Positions 21,654 through 30,891 of a DNA stretch of 64,000 bases are shown in pieces (position 1 is the stretch's first letter; the number at the start of each line of letters is the position of its first letter). A program made the translations under genes and the position numbers. The stretch is taken from NCBI GenBank assembly GCA_963811365.1, contig CAWEQW010000008.1, positions 930,001 to 994,000 of the forward strand, written 5' to 3'. The notes beneath the pieces were generated by a model. It did not search any database and was not told the origin of the DNA. It was given only the letters and a program-made list of their open reading frames with translations. This DNA comes from CAWEQW01 sp963811365 (GTDB lineage Bacteria; Actinomycetota; Actinomycetes; Propionibacteriales; Nocardioidaceae).

Positions 21654-22556
21654 GTGGTCGGCACCGTCGGCACCCCGAGGGCGCTCGAGCGCGCGCTGGT
21701 CGCGGTGGTCGCCGGCGTCCTCGTCGCGACGGTCGCGCTGGCGGACCTCACGGTGAGCGGCGGCTCAGCGGAGGCCGCGGTCCGGCTGAGACCGACCCAT
21801 CCCCGCGCGCTGTGGGTGTGGAGCAGGCCGGACCCCGCCGAGCTGGTCGGCTTCGCCCGGCGCCGCGGCGTGCGGGACCTGTTCGTCGCGGTCCCCGCCG
21901 ACCTCGGGCACTCCGACGCGCTGTCGTGGGTCCGCGCGGTCCGCGACCTCGCCCGTCCCGCCGGCATCTCGCTGCAGGCGCTCGGCGGCGACCCCGGGTG
22001 GGTTGACCACCCCGACGTCGCCGTCGCGTGGGCCCGTGACGCGCTGACCACCGGGCTGTTCTCCGGCGTGCACCTGGACATCGAGCCCTGGACGACGCCG
22101 GCGTGGTCGCAGGACCGGGGCGCGGTCGTGCACGGCTTCCTCCGCACCCTGACGGCGGTGCAGCGGGCGGTCACCGCGCCGGTCGAGGCCGACGTCGCCT
22201 TCTGGCTGTGGACCGTGCGCACCCACGACGGCACCCCGCTCGACCGGGCCGTGGTGGACCGCGTGGACGCGGTGACGGTGATGAGCTACCGCCGGTCGGT
22301 CACCGGACCGGACGGCATCGTCGCGGTCGCCGCTCGCACGGTCGCGGCCGCGCAGAGCGCCGGACGGCCGGTCCGGCTCGCGGTCGAGACGAACGACCTG
22401 GGCAGCGACCCGGTCGCCCGCAAGCAGACCTTCCACGGCGGCGACGAGGCCTCCCTCGACACCGCGCTCACCGCGGTGGACACCGCTGAGTCCGGGCACC
22501 CCGGGTACGCCGGCGTGGCGATCGAGGACTACGACGGGTACCGGGCGCTCGGCTGA
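21654..22556 (+). CDS. Secreted TIM-barrel-like protein, possible glycoside hydrolase
   Basis: Protein of 300 residues with an N-terminal signal sequence (hydrophobic about 15-33, likely cleavage after AEA near 40). The mature part reads like a small beta/alpha barrel: ALWVWSRPDPAEL, RDLFVAVPADL, GVHLDIEPW, VDAVTVMSYRRS, RLAVETND, GVAIEDYDGYR. The acidic residues at strand ends (DIEPW, ETND, IEDYD) resemble catalytic positions of GH18- or GH114-like barrels. I do not recognise the exact family. GTG at 21654 follows GGGAGG by six bases. It stands alone after mdh and is convergent with the DUF3017 gene. Confidence 0.7.
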   Translation: MVGTVGTPRALERALVAVVAGVLVATVALADLTVSGGSAEAAVRLRPTHPRALWVWSRPDPAELVGFARRRGVRDLFVAVPADLGHSDALSWVRAVRDLARPAGISLQALGGDPGWVDHPDVAVAWARDALTTGLFSGVHLDIEPWTTPAWSQDRGAVVHGFLRTLTAVQRAVTAPVEADVAFWLWTVRTHDGTPLDRAVVDRVDAVTVMSYRRSVTGPDGIVAVAARTVAAAQSAGRPVRLAVETNDLGSDPVARKQTFHGGDEASLDTALTAVDTAESGHPGYAGVAIEDYDGYRALG

Positions 22557-22562
22557 GCACCC

Positions 22563-22853
22563 TCAGGGCTGGTTGGGGACCACGACCGCGAGCACGATGA
22601 GGGCGACCCCGGCCACCGTCAGCATCGCCACGTCGGAGAGCCGCCGGCGCACCCGCAGCATCCCCGCGCCGCGCTCGGTGAGCACCAGCCGGGCGGCGGC
22701 GCCGAGCAGCAGCCCGGCGCCCATCCAGCTCACGCCGGCCCGCCAGGCGCCGGCCACCACGACCACGAGGCCGAGCGCCGCCGTCGCCAGCACCGCCAGG
22801 TAGACCACCCCGCCGATGGTGCGCGGCCGGCCGCCGGGGTTGTCCTCGCGCAC
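22563..22853 (-). CDS. DUF3017 small membrane protein
   Basis: Protein of 96 residues with three hydrophobic helices and the conserved central VLTERGAGMLRVRRR loop. DUF3017 proteins sit next to folD in many actinobacteria, as here: this start lies 10 bases after the folD stop. Function unknown; the constant neighbourhood suggests co-expression with one-carbon metabolism. Confidence 0.82.
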   Translation of the reverse strand: MREDNPGGRPRTIGGVVYLAVLATAALGLVVVVAGAWRAGVSWMGAGLLLGAAARLVLTERGAGMLRVRRRLSDVAMLTVAGVALIVLAVVVPNQP

Positions 22854-22863
22854 GCGGCCGGCC

Positions 22864-23733
22864 TCAGACCCGGTCCGCCGCGCCGTCGAGGGCCTGCTCG
22901 GCCGCCAGCACGATGTTCGACAGCAGCATCGCCCGGGTCATCGGCCCGACACCGCCCGGGTTCGGCGACACCCAGGCCGCGACGTCGTACACGTCCTCGG
23001 CCACGTCGCCGGCGATCCTGCCGTCCACGCGGGAGACGCCGACGTCGAGCACCGCCGCTCCGGGCTTGACCATGTCGCCGCGGATGATCCCCGGCACGCC
23101 GGCCGCGGCCACCACGATGTCGGCGTCCCGGACGTGCTTGGCGAGGTCGCGGGTGCCGGTGTGGCACAGCGTCACGGTCGCGTTCTCGCTGCGCCGGGTC
23201 AGCAGCAGGCCGAGCGGCCGCCCGACCGTCACCCCGCGGCCGACCACGCACACCTCGGCGCCCGCGATCTGCACGCCGTGGCGGCGCAGCAGCTCCACGA
23301 TGCCGTACGGCGTGCACGGGAGTGGCGCCTGCTTGCCGAGCACCAGCCAGCCGAGGTTGGTGGGGTGCAGGCCGTCGGCGTCCTTGGCGGGGTCGACCAG
23401 CCCCAGCACCCGGTTCTCGTCCATGTGCCGGGGCAGCGGGAGCTGCACGATGTAGCCGGTGCAGGCGGGGTCGGCGTTGAGCTCGGCCACCGCGGTCTCG
23501 ACCTCCGCCTGGGTGGCGGTGTCGGGCAGGTCCACCCGGATCGAGTGGATGCCGACCTCGGCGCAGTCCTTGTGCTTTCCGTTGACGTACCAGGTGCTGC
23601 CCGGGTCCGATCCGACCAGCACCGTGCCGAGCCCCGGCACCACGCCGCGCTCGGCGAGCGCGGCCACCCGCCCGGTCAGCTCCGCCTTGATGGCGGCCGC
23701 GGTCGCCTTGCCGTCGAGGATCTTCGCCGTCAC
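22864..23733 (-). CDS. folD: Bifunctional methylenetetrahydrofolate dehydrogenase/cyclohydrolase
   Basis: Cytosolic one-carbon enzyme of 289 residues interconverting methylene-THF and 10-formyl-THF. The active-site Tyr/Lys pair is in TWYVNGKHKDC; DADGLHPTNLG and the NADP-binding GRGVTVGRPLGLLL are family signatures. 10-formyl-THF is used by the neighbouring PurN and PurH. GTG at 23733 is preceded by CAGGAT at six bases, a possible leaderless promoter. Confidence 0.96.
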   Translation of the reverse strand: MTAKILDGKATAAAIKAELTGRVAALAERGVVPGLGTVLVGSDPGSTWYVNGKHKDCAEVGIHSIRVDLPDTATQAEVETAVAELNADPACTGYIVQLPLPRHMDENRVLGLVDPAKDADGLHPTNLGWLVLGKQAPLPCTPYGIVELLRRHGVQIAGAEVCVVGRGVTVGRPLGLLLTRRSENATVTLCHTGTRDLAKHVRDADIVVAAAGVPGIIRGDMVKPGAAVLDVGVSRVDGRIAGDVAEDVYDVAAWVSPNPGGVGPMTRAMLLSNIVLAAEQALDGAADRV

Positions 23734-23739
23734 TGCCCC

Positions 23740-23745
23740 ATCCTG
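23740..23745 (-). promoter_or_regulatory. Possible -10 element of folD
   Basis: CAGGAT on the minus strand, six bases before the GTG; the same hexamer and spacing occur before the amidase at 5159. Confidence 0.35.
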
Positions 23746-23758
23746 TCATCCGGGTCGT

Positions 23759-25327
23759 TCAGTGGAAGAAGTGCCGAGCACCCGTGAGGTACATCGTCAC
23801 GCCGGCCGCCTGCGCCGCGGCGACGACCTCCTCGTCGCGCTTGGAGCCGCCGGGCTGCACGACGGCGCTCACCTGCGCGTCGAGGAGGATCTGCAGACCG
23901 TCCGTGAACGGGAAGAACGCGTCGGAGGCGGCCACCGAGCCGGCGGCACGCTCCCCGGCCCGGGAGACCGCCAGCCGGGCCGAGTCGACCCGGTTGACCT
24001 GTCCCATCCCGACGCCCACCGAGGCGCCGTCCGAGGCGAGCAGGATCGCGTTGGACTTCACTGCCCGGCAGGCCCGCCACGCGAAGGCGAGGTCGGCGAG
24101 CACCGCCTCGGAGGCCGGTGCTCCGGCGGCGAGCGTCCAGGTGGCGGGGTCGTCGCCCGGCGCGTCGACGGCGTCGCGGGCCTGCATCAGCAGCCCGCCC
24201 GAGACCGCCCTCGTCTCGATGCCACCGCGGGTCGCCGGCCCGCACTGGAGGACCCGGATGCTCTTCTTGCGCGTCAGGACGTCGAGCGCGCCCTCCTCGT
24301 AGCCGGGAGCGACGACGACCTCGGTGAAGACCTCCGCGACCTGCTCGGCCATCGCGGCGCTCACCGCGACGTTCGTGGCGATCACCCCGCCGAACGCCGA
24401 GACCGGGTCGCAGGCGTGCGCCTTGCGGTGCGCCTGGGCCACGTCGGCGCCGACCGCGATGCCGCAGGGGTTGGCGTGCTTGACGACGGCGACCGCGGGC
24501 GCGTCGAAGTCGTAGGCCGCCCGGCGGGCCGCGTCGGCGTCGACGTAGTTGTTGTACGACATCTCCTTGCCGTGCAGCTGGGTGGCCTGCGCCAGGCCCG
24601 GCTCGGGCGCGGAGCCGTCGGTGTAGAGCGCGGCCCGCTGGTGCGGGTTCTCGCCGTAGCGGAGCACCGCCGCGCGGTCCCACGTCGCGCCGACCCAGGC
24701 CGGGAACCCGGCTCCCTCGGACGTGTCGGTGAGCGCGTTGCCCATCCAGGACGCCACCGCCACGTCGTAGGTCGCGGTGTGCACGAACGCCTCGGCCGCG
24801 AGCCGCCGGCGCTGCTCGAGGGTGAAGCCACCGTCGCGCACCGCGGCCAGCACGTCGGCGTACCGGTCCGGGCAGGTCACGATGGCGACGCTGGGGTGGT
24901 TCTTCGCGGCCGCGCGGACCATCGAGGGGCCGCCGATGTCGATCTGCTCCACGCAGGCGTCCTGGTCCGCCCCGGACAGCACCGTCGCGGTGAACGGGTA
25001 CAGGTTCGACACGACGAGGTCGAACGGCTCGATGCCGAGCTCCTCGAGCTGGGCGCGGTGGGTCTCGAGCCGGAGGTCTGCGAGGATGCCGGCGTGCACG
25101 CGGGGGTGCAGCGTCTTGACCCGGCCGTCGAGGCACTCGGGGAAGCCGGTGAGCTCCTCGACCCTGGTCACCGGGACGCCCGCGTCGGCGATCCGCGCGG
25201 CCGTCGAGCCGGTGGACACCAGCGCCACCCCTGCCTCGTGCAGACCCCGGGCCAGGTCCTCCAGGCCGGTCTTGTCGTAGACGGAGACCAGCGCCCGCCC
25301 GATCTCCCGCTTCCCTGCATCAGCCAC
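23759..25327 (-). CDS. purH: Bifunctional AICAR formyltransferase/IMP cyclohydrolase
   Basis: Last two steps of purine synthesis, 522 residues. The N-terminal cyclohydrolase domain opens with GRALVSVYDKTGLEDLARGL and includes LDGRVKTLHPRVHAGIL. The C-terminal transformylase domain has RYGENPHQRAALY, the catalytic KHANPCGIA, and SDAFFPFTDG. GTG at 25327 overlaps the purN stop (25322-25320) by eight bases, so translation is probably coupled; an in-frame start at 25369 would overlap more and has no better site. Confidence 0.95.
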   Translation of the reverse strand: MADAGKREIGRALVSVYDKTGLEDLARGLHEAGVALVSTGSTAARIADAGVPVTRVEELTGFPECLDGRVKTLHPRVHAGILADLRLETHRAQLEELGIEPFDLVVSNLYPFTATVLSGADQDACVEQIDIGGPSMVRAAAKNHPSVAIVTCPDRYADVLAAVRDGGFTLEQRRRLAAEAFVHTATYDVAVASWMGNALTDTSEGAGFPAWVGATWDRAAVLRYGENPHQRAALYTDGSAPEPGLAQATQLHGKEMSYNNYVDADAARRAAYDFDAPAVAVVKHANPCGIAVGADVAQAHRKAHACDPVSAFGGVIATNVAVSAAMAEQVAEVFTEVVVAPGYEEGALDVLTRKKSIRVLQCGPATRGGIETRAVSGGLLMQARDAVDAPGDDPATWTLAAGAPASEAVLADLAFAWRACRAVKSNAILLASDGASVGVGMGQVNRVDSARLAVSRAGERAAGSVAASDAFFPFTDGLQILLDAQVSAVVQPGGSKRDEEVVAAAQAAGVTMYLTGARHFFH

Positions 25328-25967
25328 GTCCGAACCGGACCTTCCTGTCGGTGATGGTGAGACCTTCACGGGCCATCCGGCCCACGCTCTCGGCGAGCAT
25401 CGCGCGCTCCTGCACCTTGATCCGCTCGTGCAGCGCGGCGACGTCGTCGTCGTCGTGCACCGGCACCGCGACCTGCGCGACGATCGGGCCGGTGTCCACG
25501 CCGGCGTCCACGACGAACAGCGTGGCGCCGGTGACCTTGACGCCGTACGCCAGCGCGTCGGACGGGCCGTGCATCCCCGGGAACGCCGGGGAGAGCGCGG
25601 GATGGGTGTTCACGCAGCGGCCGCCGAACGCGGCGAGGAAGACGGGCCCGGTCAGCCTCATGAACCCGGCGAGCACGACCAGGTCCGGCTCGTAGGACCG
25701 GCAGGCGGCGGTCAGCGCGTCGTCCCAGGCGGCCCGCGAGGCGTGGTCGCCGACCCGCGAGACGAACGTCGGCACGCCGGCCCGCTGGGCGCGCGCCAGG
25801 CCCTCGATGCCGTCCCGGTCGGCCCCGACCGCGACCACCTCGGCGCCGTAGGCCGGGTCGGCACACGCGTCGAGCAGCGCCTGGAGGTTGGTGCCGGAGC
25901 CGGAGACCAGGACGACCAGCCGAGCGGGCCCCCGCCCCGGCGCGAAGGACGTGGAGGGGGTGGGCAC
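25320..25967 (-). CDS. purN: Phosphoribosylglycinamide formyltransferase
   Basis: Folate-dependent GAR transformylase of 215 residues in purine synthesis. The phosphate-binding GSGTNLQALLDA, the catalytic region with NTHPALSPAFPGMHG, and VDTGPIVAQ are all present. GTG at 25967 has TACCCT six bases upstream and no ribosome site, so the mRNA is probably leaderless and carries purN-purH. Confidence 0.96.
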   Translation of the reverse strand: MPTPSTSFAPGRGPARLVVLVSGSGTNLQALLDACADPAYGAEVVAVGADRDGIEGLARAQRAGVPTFVSRVGDHASRAAWDDALTAACRSYEPDLVVLAGFMRLTGPVFLAAFGGRCVNTHPALSPAFPGMHGPSDALAYGVKVTGATLFVVDAGVDTGPIVAQVAVPVHDDDDVAALHERIKVQERAMLAESVGRMAREGLTITDRKVRFGRG

Positions 25968-25973
25968 CGAAGA

Positions 25974-25979
25974 AGGGTA
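25974..25979 (-). promoter_or_regulatory. Leaderless-type -10 element of purN-purH
   Basis: TACCCT on the minus strand, six bases before the GTG at 25967. Confidence 0.55.
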
Positions 25980-25994
25980 CCGATCGGGCCGCGG

Positions 25995-27248
25995 TCAGGC
26001 CGACGCGGCGCCCGGGGCGGGCTCCTCGTCGCCGTCCCTGCGCCCGCGCCGCTGCCACCAGGTCGCGCCGAGACCACCCAGCGTGCCGCCGATGCCGAGC
26101 GCCACGGCGGCGGCGACCAGGACGTCGAGGAACGGCGCCCCGACGTCCGCCATCCGGCCGGGACCGACCGCACCCCCGGCGAGCCCGGTCGCCACCGCGA
26201 CGAGCACGCCCGCCAGGACGCCACCACCGAGCCCGCGCAGCGCGCCCTGCTCGTAGCCCGGGGCCGGCATCCTGCGGGCGGTCAGCACCGCGCCGAGCAG
26301 TCCGACGAGCGCCGGCACGCCGACCAGGGCCGCCTCCCACCAGCGCCCGGGGCCCGGCTGCGGCAGGGCGGCCAGCAGCGGGAACGCCGGCAGCGGTCCC
26401 AGCACCACGGCGCCGGGCGAGACGAGCGTCCCGGCACCGACCGCGAAGCCGGGGCCGAGCAGGTACGTCGAGGTGAGCAGCACCGCGTTCGGCACCACCG
26501 CGAGCGCGACCACGCTCAGCATCACCGCCCCGGACGTGTCGGTGTGCAGCTCGGAGAGCACGTTCGCGGCCGCGCCGAAGTGCCGCACGAGCGCGGCGGT
26601 CAGGACGGCGGCGGACGCCACGTAGACCAGCGCGGCGGTCACGACCGCTCCGACGGTGACCGCGACCAGGGAGCGGGGAGCCCGGCCCAGCAGCGTCCGG
26701 CCCTGTCCGGAGCCCCACGCGATGCCGGAGCCACCGCCGACCAGCGCGACGAGCACGCCGCCGAGGAAGGCGCGGGCGAGATGCGGCTGCGCGGCCGCCG
26801 TCGTGGCGAGCACCGCGGTGACCACCGCGACCACGCCGTACACCCCGGCCAGCACCACGATGCCGAGCCCGGCGCCGCGCGGCCCCTCGTCGGCCGACGT
26901 CTCGCCGGCCCAGCGCCCCGCCCGGAAGGCGACGTACCCGCACAGCAGGGTCAGGCCGAGCGGCACGGCACCGACCGAGGCGTCGGCCAGGTCGAGGTGC
27001 GCGCCCAGGGCGAGCAGCCAGGCGTCGGCGCCGACCCGCAGCGCGTCGCGGGTCGTGCCGTGCGCGCCGGCGTCGGTGGCGAACCAGCCGACGAGCGCGG
27101 TGGCCATCAGCGCGACGAGTACGCCACCGGAGGCCACCAGACCGGCCAGGGCCGCGGTCACCGCGAGCGGGCGGCGGGGGCCGTCGCCCGGCGCAGCGAG
27201 CGGCGGCGGGCTGGTCGGGGGGCGCAGCAGGTCGGTCACTGGGTCCAT
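25995..27248 (-). CDS. DUF6350 multi-pass membrane protein (PerM-like)
   Basis: Integral membrane protein of 417 residues with about ten hydrophobic segments and a charged cytoplasmic tail (RRGRRDGDEEPAPGA). Position directly upstream of purN-purH is the usual place of the DUF6350 family in actinobacteria, some of which are annotated as cell-division protein PerM. Start ATG 27248 gives MDPVTDLLRPP. No catalytic motif is visible, so the role is unknown. Confidence 0.72.
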   Translation of the reverse strand: MDPVTDLLRPPTSPPPLAAPGDGPRRPLAVTAALAGLVASGGVLVALMATALVGWFATDAGAHGTTRDALRVGADAWLLALGAHLDLADASVGAVPLGLTLLCGYVAFRAGRWAGETSADEGPRGAGLGIVVLAGVYGVVAVVTAVLATTAAAQPHLARAFLGGVLVALVGGGSGIAWGSGQGRTLLGRAPRSLVAVTVGAVVTAALVYVASAAVLTAALVRHFGAAANVLSELHTDTSGAVMLSVVALAVVPNAVLLTSTYLLGPGFAVGAGTLVSPGAVVLGPLPAFPLLAALPQPGPGRWWEAALVGVPALVGLLGAVLTARRMPAPGYEQGALRGLGGGVLAGVLVAVATGLAGGAVGPGRMADVGAPFLDVLVAAAVALGIGGTLGGLGATWWQRRGRRDGDEEPAPGAASA

Positions 27249-27391
27249 GGTGACCGACCGGCCGCGCCGGTCCCGGCTGCCACGCCGGTCTCCGGCCCGG
27301 GGGACCAGCCACGTCGCAGGGGCCGGCAGGTGTCGTCGAGGCCGCCCTGCTGACCCGTGCGGGAGAGCGGCCGCGCGAGCTCGACCGCCGC

Positions 27392-27397
27392 TAGTCT
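27392..27397 (+). promoter_or_regulatory. Leaderless-type -10 element of kynureninase
   Basis: TAGTCT seven bases before the ATG at 27405, with no ribosome site between. No other element was found in the 156-base gap after the DUF6350 start. Confidence 0.55.
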
Positions 27398-27404
27398 CTG
27401 CGGC

Positions 27405-28637
27405 ATGAACGCTCCCAGCCGGGACGCCGCCGCGGCGCTCGACGACCGCAACCCGCTCGCCTCCCACCGCGATCTGTTCGCGCTGCCCGCCGGGATGGTC
27501 TACCTCGACGGCAACTCGCTCGGCGCGATGCCCCGGGCGGTCCCCGAACACGTCGACCGGGCGGTGCGCGAGGAGTGGGCCGGTGGGCTGATCGGCTCCT
27601 GGAACACCGCCGAATGGATGACGCTCCCGCGCCGCGTCGGCGCCAAGGTGGCCCGGCTCGTGGGCGCCGCCCCGGACGACGTGCTGGTCGGCGACTCCAC
27701 CAGCGTGATGCTGTTCAAGACCCTGGTCGCCGCCTGCCGGCTGCGGCCGGACCGGCGCGTGGTGGTCGTCGAGCCCACCACGTTCCCGACCGACGGCTAC
27801 GTCGCCGCCGGGGTCGCCGAGACCCTCGGCCTCGAGGTGCGCTGGTGCGACCCCGCCGACCCGGCGGCCGCCGTCGACGAGGACGTCGCCGTCGTCGCGC
27901 TGACCCAGGTCGACTTCCGCACCGGGGCGATGTTCGACCTCGCCGCGGTCACCCGGGCCGTGCACGACGCCGGCGCCCTCATGCTCTGGGACCTGTGCCA
28001 CTCCGCCGGGGCGGTGCCCGTCGACCTCACCGCCGCGGACGCGGACTTCGCCGTCGGCTGCACCTACAAGTACCTCAACGGCGGCCCGGGCTCCCCCGCG
28101 TACGTCTGGGTGGCGCCCCGCCACCAGGAGACGCTCCGCCAGCCGGTGACCGGCTGGATGGGGCACGCCGAGCCCTTCGCGATGGAGCGCGACTACGTCC
28201 CGGCGCCCGGAGTGGCCCGGATGGCCTCGGGCACCCCGCCGGTTCTCGCGCTGTCGGCGCTCGACGCCGCGCTGGCGGTCTTCGACGGGGTGGACCTCGA
28301 CGTGCTCCGGGCGGTGTCACTGTCGCTGACCGGGCTCTTCCTGGAGCTCGTCGACGCCCGGCTCGGCGACGCGTTCGAGGTGGTCACCCCGCGCGACCCG
28401 GCCCGCCGCGGCAGCCAGGTCTCGCTACGGCACCCGCAGGCGTACGGCGTCGTGCAGGCCCTGATCGCCCGCGGCGTCGTCGGCGACTTCCGCACCCCCG
28501 ACGTCGCACGCTTCGGGTTCGCACCGCTGTACGTCCGGCACGTCGACGTCCACGACGCCGTCGATGCCCTCGTCGCGGTCATGGAGCGCGACGAGCACGC
28601 CAGGCCGGAGTACCACGACCGGCTGCTGGTGACCTGA
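27405..28637 (+). CDS. kynU: Kynureninase
   Basis: PLP enzyme cleaving kynurenine (or 3-hydroxykynurenine) to anthranilate and alanine; 410 residues, normal length. The PLP Lys lies in GCTYKYLNGGPGSPAYV; LDGNSLGAMP at the N terminus and WDLCHSAGAVPVDL around the PLP-binding Asp are diagnostic. Other kynurenine-pathway genes (TDO, formamidase) are not in the window, so it acts in tryptophan breakdown with partners elsewhere. Convergent with sucD, 20 bases apart. Confidence 0.95.
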   Translation: MNAPSRDAAAALDDRNPLASHRDLFALPAGMVYLDGNSLGAMPRAVPEHVDRAVREEWAGGLIGSWNTAEWMTLPRRVGAKVARLVGAAPDDVLVGDSTSVMLFKTLVAACRLRPDRRVVVVEPTTFPTDGYVAAGVAETLGLEVRWCDPADPAAAVDEDVAVVALTQVDFRTGAMFDLAAVTRAVHDAGALMLWDLCHSAGAVPVDLTAADADFAVGCTYKYLNGGPGSPAYVWVAPRHQETLRQPVTGWMGHAEPFAMERDYVPAPGVARMASGTPPVLALSALDAALAVFDGVDLDVLRAVSLSLTGLFLELVDARLGDAFEVVTPRDPARRGSQVSLRHPQAYGVVQALIARGVVGDFRTPDVARFGFAPLYVRHVDVHDAVDALVAVMERDEHARPEYHDRLLVT

Positions 28638-28657
28638 CCCGGCGGACCGGGAGCCGC

Positions 28658-29542
28658 TCAGAGGCTCTCGAGGATCGACCGCATCAGGTCGGCCGTCTCG
28701 GAGGGCGTCTTGCCGACCCTGACCCCGGCGGCCTCGAGGGCCTCCTTCTTGGCCTCTGCGGTGCCCGACGAGCCGGACACGATCGCGCCGGCGTGGCCCA
28801 TCGTCTTGCCCTCCGGAGCGGTGAAGCCTGCGACGTAGCCGATCACCGGCTTGGTGACGTGCTCCTTGATGTAGGCGGCCGCGCGCTCCTCGGCGTCGCC
28901 GCCGATCTCGCCGATCATCACGATCGCGTCGGTGTCCGGGTCGTCCTGGAACGCCTTGAGGCAGTCGATGTGCGTGGTCCCGATGATCGGGTCACCGCCG
29001 ATGCCCACCGCGGAGGAGAAGCCGTAGTCGCGCAGCTCGTACATCATCTGGTAGGTCAGCGTGCCGGACTTCGACACCAGCCCGACCCGGCCGGCCTTGG
29101 CGATGTCCGCGGGGATGATCCCGGCGTTGGACCTGCCGGGGCTGATCAGCCCCGGGCAGTTCGGCCCGATGATCCGGGTGGTGCCCTTGGCCTGCGCGTA
29201 GGAGAAGAAGTCGGCCGTGTCGTGCACCGGGACGCCCTCGGTGATCACCACGACGAGGGGCATGCCCGCGTCGACCGCCTCGACGACCGCGCCCTTGGTG
29301 CCGGCCGGTGGCACGAACACCACCGACACGTCGGCCCCGGTGGCGTCCATGGCCTCCCGGACGGAGCCGAAGACCGGCACGGAGGTGCTGTCGAAGTCGA
29401 CGCTCTGGCCGGCCTTCCTCGGGTTGACGCCGCCGACGACGGTGGTGCCCGAGGCGATCATCCGGCGGGTGTGCTTCTGGCCCTCGGATCCGGTCATCCC
29501 CTGGACGATGACCCGGGAGCTCTCGGTGAGAAAGATCGACAT
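28658..29542 (-). CDS. sucD: Succinyl-CoA ligase, alpha subunit
   Basis: CoA-binding subunit of succinyl-CoA synthetase, 294 residues. The Rossmann CoA fold begins VIVQGMTGSEGQKHTRRM; the phosphorylated His is in GHAGAIVSGSSGTAEAK; GGDPIIGT is also conserved. ATG at 29542 follows GAGGAA. It is 45 bases downstream of sucC in the same operon and makes ATP/GTP from succinyl-CoA, the product of the split mutase encoded in this window. Confidence 0.97.
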   Translation of the reverse strand: MSIFLTESSRVIVQGMTGSEGQKHTRRMIASGTTVVGGVNPRKAGQSVDFDSTSVPVFGSVREAMDATGADVSVVFVPPAGTKGAVVEAVDAGMPLVVVITEGVPVHDTADFFSYAQAKGTTRIIGPNCPGLISPGRSNAGIIPADIAKAGRVGLVSKSGTLTYQMMYELRDYGFSSAVGIGGDPIIGTTHIDCLKAFQDDPDTDAIVMIGEIGGDAEERAAAYIKEHVTKPVIGYVAGFTAPEGKTMGHAGAIVSGSSGTAEAKKEALEAAGVRVGKTPSETADLMRSILESL

Positions 29543-29587
29543 GGTGTGGGGGTTCCTCGCTGTCTCGAGACGGGTGGTGGGCCGGCG

Positions 29588-30751
29588 CTACTGGGCGGCG
29601 AGCTCGGCGGCCCGGTCGGCCGCGCCGTCCATGGTGTCGACCATCGTGACGAGGGGGTGGGCGGCCTCCTCCAGGATCCGGCGGCCCTCCGCGACGTTGT
29701 TGCCGTCGAGCCGCACGACGAGCGGCTTGTTGGCCTCCTCACCCAGGATCTGCAGCGCGTGCACGATGCCGTTGGCGACCGCGTCGCAGGCGGTGATGCC
29801 GCCGAAGACGTTGACGAAGACCGCCTTGACCTGCGGGTCGCCCAAGATGATGTGCAGGCCGTTGGCCATCACCTCGGCCGAGGCGCCGCCGCCGATGTCG
29901 AGGAAGTTCGCCGGCTTGACGCCGGAGTGCCTCTCCCCGGCGTACGCCACGACGTCGAGCGTGGACATCACCAGGCCGGCGCCGTTGCCGATGATGCCGA
30001 CCTCGCCGTCGAGCTTGACGTAGTTGAGCCCCTTGTCGCGGGCCTGCAGCTCCAGCGGGTCGTCCTCGGCCTTGACGTCGAACGCCGCGTGGTCGGAGTG
30101 CCGGAAGTCGGCGTTGTCGTCGAGGGTGACCTTTCCGTCCAGCGCCTCGAGGTGACCGTCGCCGAGCAGGACGAGCGGGTTCACCTCGACCAGCGAGGCG
30201 TCCTCCTTGATGAACACGTCCCACAGCCTCGCGACGACGTTCTCGGCCTCCTGCGCGACGCTCTCGGGGAAGCCGGTCGCCGCGACGATCTCGGCGGCCT
30301 TGGCGTCGTCGACGCCGACCTGCGGGTCGATGGAGACGCGGGCGATCGCGTCGGGGTGGGTGTGCGCGACCTCCTCGATCTCGACACCGCCCTCGACGCT
30401 GGCGATGCACAGGTAGTCCCGGTTGGCGCGGTCGACCAGGAAGGAGAAGTAGTACTCGTCGGCGATGTCCGCGGTGGGCGCCACCAGCACCCGGTGGACG
30501 GTGTGGCCCTTGATGTCCATCCCCAGGATGTCGCGGGCACGGGCCACGGCCTCCTCGGGGTTCTCCGCGAGCTTGACGCCACCGGCCTTGCCGCGGCCGC
30601 CGGTCTTCACCTGCGCCTTGACGACCACCCGGCCGCCGAGCTGCTCGGCCGCGGCGGCGGCGTCCTCGGCCCGCTCCACCACGGTGCCGACGGTCACCGG
30701 CACGTCATGCTTGGCGAAGAGCTCCTTCGCCTGGTACTCCATCAGGTCCAC
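29588..30751 (-). CDS. sucC: Succinyl-CoA ligase (ADP-forming), beta subunit
   Basis: ATP-grasp subunit, 387 residues. It starts MDLMEYQAKELFAKHDVPV (GTG at 30751), as in other SucC proteins; VKAQVKTGGRGKAGGVKLA is the nucleotide-binding loop and FVNVFGGITACD the phosphate-binding helix. A -10-like TAAGGT lies at 30829-30824. First gene of sucCD. Confidence 0.97.
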   Translation of the reverse strand: MDLMEYQAKELFAKHDVPVTVGTVVERAEDAAAAAEQLGGRVVVKAQVKTGGRGKAGGVKLAENPEEAVARARDILGMDIKGHTVHRVLVAPTADIADEYYFSFLVDRANRDYLCIASVEGGVEIEEVAHTHPDAIARVSIDPQVGVDDAKAAEIVAATGFPESVAQEAENVVARLWDVFIKEDASLVEVNPLVLLGDGHLEALDGKVTLDDNADFRHSDHAAFDVKAEDDPLELQARDKGLNYVKLDGEVGIIGNGAGLVMSTLDVVAYAGERHSGVKPANFLDIGGGASAEVMANGLHIILGDPQVKAVFVNVFGGITACDAVANGIVHALQILGEEANKPLVVRLDGNNVAEGRRILEEAAHPLVTMVDTMDGAADRAAELAAQ

Positions 30752-30823
30752 GGTCTGGCCGTCCTCTTCCCATGATGTCTGACCCGGGCACGCGGGCGCC
30801 CCCGGGCGGAGCTGTCCTGGGTG

Positions 30824-30829
30824 ACCTTA
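30824..30829 (-). promoter_or_regulatory. Putative -10 element of sucCD
   Basis: TAAGGT on the minus strand, 72 bases before the sucC start, in the 140-base gap after the B12-binding gene. Confidence 0.35.
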
Positions 30830-30891
30830 GTCCTGCGGACCGCCGGGGGACCACGGTGGGTCGGTCGCCGGACGCCGTCGAGCGGGAGCGC

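Noticed and set aside
27575..30775. A plus-strand open frame of over 1,000 codons across kynureninase and antisense to sucCD
   Set aside because: Out of frame with kynureninase and antisense to two clear genes; no domain signal.
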